DNA of 12,251 nt from Pavlovales sp. CCMP2436 (taxonomy: Eukaryota > Haptophyta > Pavlovophyceae > Pavlovales): contig MU631385.1 in NCBI GenBank assembly GCA_026770615.1, positions 79,395 through 91,645 on the forward strand, written 5' to 3'. Positions 7,706 through 12,251 of the stretch are shown one piece after another. Positions within the stretch are counted from its first letter, which is position 1; each line of letters opens with the position of its first letter. The notes under the pieces are model-generated. The model did not search any database, was not told the origin of the DNA, and saw only the letters and a list, made by a program, of their open reading frames with translations. The position numbers and the translations under genes were made by a program.

Positions 7706-7932
7706 CTGCAATTGAATAACGTCAAAAGCCTCGGGTGCTTTATGATGCTCTGTATCTCGGCTGTCGGCGGCTTGCGAAATATGTGCGACTAGGTGGGCTC
7801 TCGGAGCTCTCTATCTACTAGCAGTCTTTAAGCTTTAAAGCTGTAAATTACTTTAATTATAAGCTTGCGCCTGCGCCGAGCGCGCGCTCACAAGCGGCGG
7901 CTCTACAGGCCCGTGACCACGCTCACTTGTTT

Positions 7933-7967
7933 GCTTATATAATAAGCTACTATGTGACTCCAGTCAC
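7933..7967. terminator. Double hairpin at convergent gene ends
   Basis: Two small perfect stems are adjacent: GCTTAT/ATAAGC (7933-7938 with 7942-7947) and GTGACT/AGTCAC (7954-7959 with 7962-7967). They straddle the stop codon of the minus-strand HUH-like gene (7950-7952). The interval 7706-7949 before it contains no convincing gene and is AT-rich around 7830-7865. A 3'-end or terminator role is inferred from position. Confidence 0.35.
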
Positions 7968-8528
7968 TCTGCGGCTGGAGCTCGATCTTTCTGGCGGGCA
8001 GCGCGCGCATTCCCATTTGGCCCATGCCTGAGGACGCAGCCTCAGACTCGCAGCCTCGTTGTAGGCTTGTTTGAAGAGGCCCTGGAACGCCAGCTTGTTG
8101 ATGCGCAGCTGCGAGAAGTGGCTGATCGTGAGGTACACATGCGCGTGCAGGCAGCCCGTGACCGGCCCGCGCTCCACGCCCGCCTTCACGTCGACTTGCT
8201 GTACAACCTCGTTCGGAGAAAGCGCGTCATTCGCATATGTCTCGGGGTGGCCCGGCCCAAACGACAGGATGTCGTACAGCTGCTCGCCAAAGCAGAGGTT
8301 GAGCGCGGCCTGCACGGCGCCCGGGTCGCGCTGCTCGTCAAACTTGCGACGGTTGGTGTTGAGCGTTATAAAAAAATTAGACTCCTGCTTGCACCGTCCG
8401 ATGGGCTCGCCCGCCTTGCTGAGGTGATGATCGTAGTGCAAGCCGGCCGCGCCGAACGCCGTGCGCCTTCCGCCTGTATCCCACGCCTTCCACTCGCCGG
8501 AGGCCTTGTCCAACGCGGCGGAGCGCAT
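7950..8528 (-). CDS. HUH-like replication initiator candidate
   Basis: Rep-like HUH endonucleases nick DNA with a Tyr and bind metal with a His-hydrophobic-His motif. This frame has a motif I-like SNFFITLNTN, then CLHAHVYLTI with the two His codons at 8147-8145 and 8141-8139. A candidate Tyr (KQAYNEA, 8063-8061) lies 26 residues further on. The segment before the HUH, VDVKAGVERGPVTG, also fits a beta-strand leading to it. The only in-frame ATG is 8528-8526 (about 192 residues), but the frame is open upstream to 8792. That upstream part encodes a basic, Pro-rich stretch (KKKGRKTKPPRR), so the true start may lie further upstream and may have lost its ATG. The last 25 or so residues, Ser/Arg-rich, look unnatural, which suggests C-terminal truncation. 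No helicase domain is attached. It converges on the TV-Pol-helicase gene. The family call is inferred from motifs only. Confidence 0.5.
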   Translation of the reverse strand: MRSAALDKASGEWKAWDTGGRRTAFGAAGLHYDHHLSKAGEPIGRCKQESNFFITLNTNRRKFDEQRDPGAVQAALNLCFGEQLYDILSFGPGHPETYANDALSPNEVVQQVDVKAGVERGPVTGCLHAHVYLTISHFSQLRINKLAFQGLFKQAYNEAASLRLRPQAWAKWECARCPPERSSSSRRVTGVT

Positions 8529-8802
8529 GCCTTCGGCCGTGGAGGAGCCAACGGCTACTTGGATGGTGCTTGTCACCTTGCCCGCGCCGGGCACATCGCG
8601 AGGTCGGGCCTCGAGCTGCTCGTCGAGGCGGTCGACGCGGGTGTCGCGAAGCCCGAGCTGCAGACCGATCTTGCCGCGCGCGACGTTGAGGGCGCTCCAG
8701 GGGCGGACGGCGGGTGGGCGCGGGGCGGGGGCGCGGCGCGGCGGTTTCGTTTTGCGCCCTTTTTTTTTGACCGAGCCTCTTAAAAAAAATCGTTAAATTT
8801 AC

Positions 8803-9090
8803 TTATGCCTTCGGGAGGGCGTTGTTGCGCTTCCGCTCGGCGGGAGGCTCGGTGGCGGCAGGCGGCGGGCCGGCGCTCTCAGTGTCGACACCTGAAAAAA
8901 GGTCGATCTGCTCGGCGCTCGCCCACTTTCAGCAAAGGTTGGCGCGGTCGGTTGGCGCGACCGCCACGAAGGCGCGCCGCCCGTTCTTGGCCGTGCGCAC
9001 CTCGAGCTGGTTCGCGAGCACGGTGGCCGATGAGAAGGATTTGGTGCAGAGGTCCATCATCTTGACCGAGTACGCGGGAACGGGCAGCAT
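8803..9090 (-). pseudogene. Small unknown protein with internal TGA
   Basis: From ATG 9090-9088 the minus frame reads MLPVPAYSVKMMDLCTKSFS, then QLEVRTAKNGRRAFVAVAP, to TGA 8931-8929. It continues in frame as KWASAEQIDLFSGVDTE and a Pro/Ala-rich, basic tail (PPAERKRNNALPKA) to TAA 8805-8803. Continuous protein-like sequence on both sides of the TGA indicates one 95-codon gene with a nonsense mutation; Arg CGA or Trp TGG are simple ancestors. The family is not recognised. It is divergent from the plus gene starting near 9205. It is followed by the HUH-like gene on the same strand after a short AT-rich gap that contains CTTAAAAAAAA on the plus strand. Confidence 0.5.
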
Positions 9091-9136
9091 CTTCTTAATT
9101 GCGGGCTGCAAGCTGCGGCAGAATGTTTACACTGCG

Positions 9137-9178
9137 GCTTTTTTCTTAAAATTTCTTAAAAAAAAAAAAAAAAAAATG
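9137..9178. promoter_or_regulatory. AT-rich divergent promoter region with A-tract
   Basis: Between the minus gene starting at 9090 and the plus gene at 9205 lies a T-run, two tandem TTTCTTAAAA units (9142-9161) and an uninterrupted run of 19 A (9158-9176), all inside strongly GC-rich DNA. The position between two divergent starts suits a bidirectional promoter or nucleosome-free region. The function is inferred. Confidence 0.45.
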
Positions 9179-9678
9179 CATTTGAATTTTGTGTGGGCGG
9201 GAAAATGACCAGCATGACAACCGCCGACGTGGACTAGTACGGACGCTACGCCACGCTTAACTTTGCGCACTCGCAGCTCTACTACGTGCGCGACGTCTCG
9301 CGCGCCTGGTGCGAGCGCTTCTGCGCGCGCGGGTGCGGCGAAGGCGCGACGGAGGCGGAGGCGAGCGTCTGGTTTAGGCTCGGGCGGCTCTGCGCCAAGT
9401 GCGCGGCCCGGGCGGAATCCCAGCTGCAAACGTGGCACTGCGCGGGGTACGCCATCTGCCCGAACGCCGCGGGAAAATTGCGGGCGCGCAGTGGGCCCGT
9501 GGCGCGCGCCATTCTTTCGGGGCGGCCCTGTAGGTCGCGCCATAGGAGCCCGACAAAAATGGACCTGGGGCAGCGCGTCGCGCTCAACCGCACGTTCTGG
9601 GAGGGCCGCGCACGCCGGCAGGTGCAGGACCTGTACGTCGACCGCTTCGGGCCGATGCCCAACCGCGACCTGGCGGCG

Positions 9679-9741
9679 GAAACGCGACGCGCGCCACCAG
9701 AGACGCGGCGCGCGCCACCAGAGACGCGGCGCGCGCCACCA
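9679..9741 (+). repeat. Three tandem 21-bp repeats
   Basis: Units at 9679-9699, 9700-9720 and 9721-9741 each encode ETRRAPP in the plus-strand frame. The second and third are identical, and the first differs at two bases. The unit length is a multiple of three, so the reading frame is preserved. Confidence 0.8.
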
Positions 9742-9960
9742 CGGCCAGTCAACCCGGCGGCGGTTGCGGCGCTCGAGCGGGGGCGCGCGACGTAGGCGGC
9801 AGGCCGAGCGCAGGCGGCGGCCCGGCGCACGCAGGAGGCGGGGCAGGCGGTGTTGGCGCACGACGTGCGCTTGGCGGCGCTCGAGCAGTGCGCCGAGCCC
9901 AGGCGCCCCGCGTATAAGGCGGCCAAGGCGGCCAAGGCAGTTAAGGCGGTGGCCTTCGGG

Positions 9961-10116
9961 CCTGCCCACGGGCCTGCGCACGGGCCTGCGCACGGGCCTG
10001 CGCACGGGCCTGCGCACGGGCCTGCGCACGGGCCTGCCCACGGGCCTGCCCACGGGCCTGCCCACGGGCCTGCCCACGGGCCCGCCCACGGGCCTGCCCA
10101 CGGGCCTGCCCACGGG
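9961..10116 (+). repeat. 12-bp minisatellite, 13 units
   Basis: Thirteen contiguous units of CCTGCSCACGGG occupy 9961-10116. Units 2-6 have G and the others C at the variable position, so homogenised blocks are visible. One unit begins CCC instead of CCT. A degenerate unit precedes the array. The plus frame encodes GPAH repeats; a minus frame encodes ARGQ repeats. It lies where two genes converge, so it could be translated from either side or be a non-coding minisatellite. Confidence 0.9.
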
Positions 10117-10117
10117 C

Positions 10118-10420
10118 CTACGCCGCGTATGGAGAGCGGTTCACCGACGAGCTCGACATCAGGCGACTAGTCGCGAGCCCCGTGTCGGCGCCGTGCTCCC
10201 TCGCGTGCGTCTGCGCAAAGCCCGCGTACTGCGCGAGGAGTGCCTGCTGCTCCGCGAGGTCCAGCGCGAGGTTGAAGCTCGTCTCGATGCCCTCGGTCTG
10301 GTGGAGGGCGCGCTCGAGGGTGGGGTCGTTGAAGGTGTTCTCGGAGGTGTTTGCGATGGGCGGCGGGGTCAGGGTGCCGCGGTAGACCACGTACACGGCG
10401 GCGGCGGTGAGCGCAAACAT
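10118..10420 (-). CDS. Small single-pass membrane protein
   Basis: From ATG 10420-10418 to TAG 10120-10118 this encodes 100 residues. An N-terminal hydrophobic segment (MFALTAAAVYVVY, residues 1-13) is followed by RGTLTPPP and a soluble, helix-prone domain (SENTFNDPTLERALHQTEGI, LALDLAEQQALLAQYAGFAQ). That is a typical signal-anchor layout with the bulk of the protein on one side of a membrane. The frame stays open to 10441, but the upstream codons look non-coding. Its stop codon is the first base triplet of the minisatellite in this frame. The other units have CAG there, so the ancestral protein may have read on into ARGQ repeats until TAA near 9941. The gene converges on the plus gene at 9205-10170. 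Small anchored proteins of this size are common in virion membranes, but no family is recognised. Confidence 0.52.
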   Translation of the reverse strand: MFALTAAAVYVVYRGTLTPPPIANTSENTFNDPTLERALHQTEGIETSFNLALDLAEQQALLAQYAGFAQTHAREHGADTGLATSRLMSSSSVNRSPYAA

Positions 10421-10456
10421 CGCCAATGGGCGTGCGCGAATTTAAAAAACTAGGCG

Positions 10457-10711
10457 CCCTTTTTCAAATCGAGTTTGAGGGCGAAGGAGCTTTTTCAGCT
10501 TGGCCCCAGGTTGAATCCATTTTTTAAAACCTATTTTCAAAATATATAACTGTTACCCTTTTTCAAAATGTGTAACGGTCACCCTTTTTCAAATCGAGCT
10601 TCGAGGGCGCTCGAGCTTTTGCAACTTGGCTACAGGTAAATCCATTCATTTAAAATCGCTTTTCAAAATATGTAACGGTAACCCTTTTTCAAAATATTTA
10701 ACGGTTAGCGA
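10457..10711 (+). repeat. Two 125-bp tandem units with AT-rich iterons
   Basis: Units 10457-10581 and 10582-10706 align end to end with substitutions and a one-base length change. Each contains CCCTTTTTCAAATCGAG, a GAGGGCG segment and two copies of a 26-base iteron, consensus TTTTTCAAAATATNTAACGG. The four iterons start near 10533, 10559, 10659 and 10685, so spacing within a pair is 26. The block is AT-rich between GC-rich genes and has no gene. A replication-origin, enhancer or promoter role is plausible by inference. Confidence 0.75.
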
Positions 10712-10713
10712 GT

Positions 10714-10788
10714 CGCTCTCGCGCATGCGCGCGTATACGAGCAGCACCTCGCGCACACCGCTAGCGACTGCGCGCATGCGCGAGAGCG
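10714..10788. repeat. Perfect 19-bp inverted repeat
   Basis: Arm 10714-10732 is the exact reverse complement of arm 10770-10788, with a 37-base spacer. Each arm is centred on GCGCATGCGC, itself a palindrome. It follows the iteron block directly and precedes the ORF at 10810, so the iterons and the inverted repeat may form one regulatory or origin region. Confidence 0.8.
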
Positions 10789-10809
10789 CTCGTGCTCACC
10801 ACCGCCTTC

Positions 10810-11193
10810 ATGTTCCTGGGCAAGCTCTTCCGTAAGTACCATTTCGAGGGGGGCGAAGCGTCGCTCATTCCGCTTGAGGTTGACACGATCGCAGAGATCC
10901 TGGCGAGCGCACCGCCCGAAACGCTCGCCGACAAGCTCGCCGAGTTAATCAAGACCGCGCTTGTTTTCGACCCCACCAAGGCCGTTAAGGTGTCAGGCTA
11001 CGGATCCAGCGTGGTGCTGGTCTGGCCGCAGACACTGACTGGACTATCAGTGGTTGATAACCAGTCCGGGCGCAGAGCCGGATTCAGACTGTTACGTCGG
11101 GATGTTGGGGCTCGTGCTCTCAGTTACCTTCTCTGTAAATGTAAGATGTTAGACTTACTTCGACCTGCTTCCCGAGGCTCGGGATCCGACTAG
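10810..11193 (+). CDS. Unknown ORF, N-terminal half plausible
   Basis: From ATG 10810 the frame gives MFLGKLFRKYHFEGG, then a helical, acidic and leucine-rich section (LIPLEVDTIAEILASAP, LADKLAELIKTALVFD) that looks like a true protein. From about 10995 the composition changes and the translation becomes Gly/Arg/Ser-rich and unnatural until TAG 11191-11193. That stop lies inside hairpin 2 of structured element copy B. The likely reading is a genuine N-terminal coding segment cut short by insertion of the repeat that carries copy B. The open frame extends upstream to 10765 through the inverted repeat. The family is not recognised. Confidence 0.4.
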   Translation: MFLGKLFRKYHFEGGEASLIPLEVDTIAEILASAPPETLADKLAELIKTALVFDPTKAVKVSGYGSSVVLVWPQTLTGLSVVDNQSGRRAGFRLLRRDVGARALSYLLCKCKMLDLLRPASRGSGSD

Positions 11194-11242
11194 CGCTGCA
11201 AGGACTAGTCGAGAGAAGGACCAGATCGGCGAACCCAACATG
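11170..11242 (+). other. Two-hairpin structured element, copy B
   Basis: Hairpin 1 pairs 11170-11175 with 11179-11184 (6 bp, loop GGC). Hairpin 2 pairs 11187-11193 with 11205-11211 (7 bp) around the loop CGCTGCAAGGA. The 3' flank GAGAGAAGGACC...CGGCGAACCCAAC resembles the flank of copy A at 242-315. Compared with copy A, two stem-2 base pairs are exchanged on both sides (T-A to A-T, C-G to G-C), while ten of eleven loop bases are unchanged. Confidence 0.55.
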
Positions 11243-11259
11243 ACCTATTTATTCAGAAC

Positions 11260-11328
11260 AGTCAGACGCCAGCTTGAATCCCTATCAGTATGTACTTAAT
11301 TAATAGGGATTCAAGCTGGCGTCTGACT
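11260..11328. repeat. Fold-back palindrome with 26-bp arms
   Basis: Arm 11260-11285 is perfectly complementary to arm 11303-11328, with a 17-base loop. The left arm plus its flank (about 11251-11291) is an inverted copy of 11991-12031. The right arm matches 12003-12020 and its neighbourhood in direct orientation. The palindrome therefore arose by joining an inverted copy of this repeat to a direct one. Confidence 0.85.
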
Positions 11329-11426
11329 AATATATCATGGGGATGAAGTCGTCGATGAGAGCCCGGCTTGGACGGCACGGTGCGGGCCGCTGCAGCCGGC
11401 TCGAGTCGACGCGGCGTCGTAAAGAA
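11326..11426 (+). repeat. 101-bp direct repeat, copy 1
   Basis: It begins ACTAATATATCAT, runs through GATGAAGTCGTCGA and GGGCCGCTGCAGCCGGC, and ends GTCGTAAAGAA. The second copy is 12038-12138, the same length, 712 bases away. The stem at 11407-11411 with 11415-11419 (CGACG/CGTCG, loop CGG) pairs in both copies despite base changes, indicating a structured repeat. No coding frame is convincing. Confidence 0.8.
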
Positions 11427-11509
11427 TATTCAACTGGCTAAGTTCCCTGGGCGACAGGGGCTGTCCAGTAGTTGGGGCGGAAATGGGGATGTGGTGGGTG
11501 AAGAGCAAT

Positions 11510-11640
11510 GAGTTCTTGCGCAACGGCGAAGCACAACGGAGTGCGACGGAGAGCTTGACGAAGATTGCGACGGGCGACGAGTTCTTGCGCGGCGGTGAAG
11601 TGCGACGAGGAGCGCGACGGAGTGCACGGCAGAGAACGCG
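11510..11640 (+). repeat. 69-bp tandem duplication, diverged
   Basis: GAGTTCTTGCGC begins at 11510 and again at 11579. Both units continue with related purine-rich sequence (GGCGAAGCACAACGG versus GGTGAAGTGCGACGA) containing GACGGAG repeats. The divergence suggests an old duplication. Confidence 0.6.
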
Positions 11641-11718
11641 TGAGTGAGCGGAGCTGATTCGGGCCGGCCAGAGGCTGGTCGACTTCGTCAGTTGTGTAAC
11701 TGGCGGTTATCAAATGAC

Positions 11719-11785
11719 GGAACCATAAAAACGGTACCTTTTATGGAACCGTGGATGGAACCATAAGGGCACTGTTGATGGAACC
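11719..11785. repeat. GGAACC motif cluster with palindrome
   Basis: GGAACC recurs at 11719, 11745, 11757 and 11780, usually in the context ATGGAACCRT. CCATAAAA (11723-11730) pairs with TTTTATGG (11739-11746). The role is unknown; the cluster could be protein-binding sites or remnants of a short tandem repeat. Confidence 0.5.
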
Positions 11786-12037
11786 GTATCTCCCCGTTGG
11801 AAGGCACTCATCTTGGTGGCGCCAAGCGTGGCTGCCCACCGTGCGGGCTGCGGTAGTCGCCGACGCGTCGGGCCAGGCGACCGATCGGCATACGTGCTGG
11901 AATGACCTGCCGTCTCCTTGCCAACGACATATTCAGTTATTGCTGCGCAATAACGACACATGTCGCAAGAAGGCGAGTAAACTAATATATACTGATAGGG
12001 ATTCAAGCTGGCGTCTGACTGTTCTGAATGTTTGTAA

Positions 12038-12138
12038 ACTAATATATCATTGGGATGAAGTCGTCGACGAGAGCCCGGCTCGGGCGGCACGCCGCGGGCC
12101 GCTGCAGCCGGCACGAGTCGACACGGTGTCGTAAAGAA
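12038..12138 (+). repeat. 101-bp direct repeat, copy 2
   Basis: This is the partner of 11326-11426. Its left neighbour keeps a 20-base segment (GTTCTGAATGTTTGTAAACT) that copy 1 lacks between two ACT triplets. Copy 2 is therefore closer to the parental arrangement and copy 1 carries a short deletion. The terminal stem (12119-12123 with 12127-12131) stays paired through a G-C to A-T exchange. Confidence 0.8.
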
Positions 12139-12220
12139 GATCCCACCTGGAACAGCCATAGAGATGGCACCTAGCAGCACGCTGACGGAGTCAGGTTATT
12201 CCCATCCAGGATGGAGGGAG

Positions 12221-12222
<2 letters not shown>

Positions 12223-12251
<29 letters not shown>
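12223..12251. repeat. Terminal poly(T), 29 bases
   Basis: An uninterrupted T-run reaches the window end after GGATGGAGGGAGGG. It could be the poly(A) tail, seen in reverse, of a retroposed element lying beyond the right edge, or a simple homopolymer where an assembly stopped. The window cannot distinguish these. Confidence 0.7.

Larger units (their letters stand above)
9205..10170 (+). pseudogene. Cys-containing, repeat-rich protein gene with two TAG
   Basis: One plus frame runs from ATG 9205 to TAG 10168-10170, with TAG codons at 9235-9237 and 9793-9795. The N-terminal part has aromatic and Cys-rich sequence (RYATLNFAHSQLYYVRDVSR, CERFCARGC, LCAKC, WHCAGYAICP), perhaps a zinc site. A second Met at 9559 begins MDLGQRVALNRTFWEGRARR. 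Then come three 7-residue units (ETRRAPP), an Ala/Gln/Arg helix-forming stretch (AGRAQAAARRTQEAGQA) that begins right after the second TAG, a Lys/Ala segment (YKAAKAAKAVKAVA) and 13 GPAH repeats. At the second TAG a Gln codon would fit the surrounding Gln/Ala pattern. Beyond about 9950 the opposite strand is the more convincing coding strand, so the real C-terminus is uncertain. The ORF may also be two genes (9205 and 9559 starts). Unknown family; the basic Ala/Lys repeats suggest nucleic-acid binding. Confidence 0.42.
11427..12037. other. Non-coding interval between the 101-bp repeats
   Basis: Open frames of 90-156 codons cross this interval on both strands. They begin with GTG or lack context, overlap repeats and give compositionally odd peptides, so I do not call genes. 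It contains a 69-bp tandem duplication (11510-11640), four GGAACC motifs (11719-11785) and, at its right end, the direct copy of the fold-back arm. Confidence 0.45.

Noticed and set aside
6776..7711. Minus ORF of 311 codons opposite the SF3 helicase
   Set aside because: The plus frame carries the Walker motifs and conserved sensor residues, so the minus frame is antisense open sequence caused by GC-rich codons.
8067..8783. Plus ORF of 238 codons
   Set aside because: Antisense to the HUH-like frame, which has ordered motifs; this one lacks any recognisable motif.
9127..10113. Long minus ORF of 328 codons rich in GRPVGRPV
   Set aside because: It is the shadow of the 12-bp minisatellite and of GC-rich coding sequence on the other strand, with no natural-looking segment.
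9263..10453. Plus ORF of 396 codons, Arg-rich
   Set aside because: Out-of-frame shadow of the Cys-containing gene and of the minus membrane-protein gene; extreme Arg content is typical of a GC-rich off-frame reading.
11710..12180. Minus ORF of 156 codons, and plus ORF 11751-12134
   Set aside because: They start at GTG, cross the 101-bp repeat and fold-back arm, and have no family resemblance; chance frames in repeat DNA are likelier.

Overview
The window looks like nuclear DNA of a GC-rich protist, possibly an alga, carrying decayed remains of Polinton-like-virus or virophage-type mobile elements. This rests on two replication proteins of the TV-Pol family (family-A-like polymerase palm), one still joined to a superfamily 3 helicase. 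It also rests on short, tightly packed genes that switch strand often, AT-rich promoter-like gaps inside GC-rich DNA, and many premature stops and frameshifts. I see no rRNA, tRNA, CRISPR array, recognisable capsid gene, packaging ATPase, protease or integrase. The host lineage cannot be named from the sequence.

Left part (1-3800). A two-hairpin element (242-315) abuts a minus-strand TV-Pol pseudogene (305-1731) that has lost its helicase half. A tiny zinc-ribbon ORF (1834-1938, plus) follows. Next come two divergent, frameshifted unknown genes whose ATG codons overlap in one CCATGG (minus 2511-1956, plus 2510-2931). Beyond them are a short coding remnant and an unidentified minus-strand open frame (3450-3787).

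Centre (3800-7970). A repeat-rich control-like region has iterons at 3894-4007 and 4564 on either side of a large inverted repeat (4188-4525). It leads into a zinc-ribbon/HNH-like gene (4627-5082), a second iteron array (5074-5239), and the nearly full-length TV-Pol/SF3-helicase gene (5278-7705). That gene is broken by frameshifts and in-frame stops.

Right part (7950-11190). A minus-strand HUH-like replication-initiator candidate is followed by a small unknown minus-strand gene with an internal stop. Across an AT-rich divergent promoter region lies a Cys-containing, repeat-rich plus-strand gene. It converges on a minus-strand single-pass membrane protein gene across a 12-bp minisatellite. A 125-bp tandem AT-rich repeat with iterons, an inverted repeat and an orphan plus-strand ORF come next.

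Right edge (11170-12251). This is a nest of non-coding repeats: a second copy of the two-hairpin element, a fold-back palindrome, two 101-bp direct repeats 712 bp apart, smaller duplications and a terminal poly(T). Together, the TV-Pol-helicase and the HUH-like protein would supply replication functions, the zinc-ribbon/HNH protein a possible DNA-binding or nuclease function, and the small membrane and repeat proteins possible virion or accessory functions. Most of the set appears inactivated.
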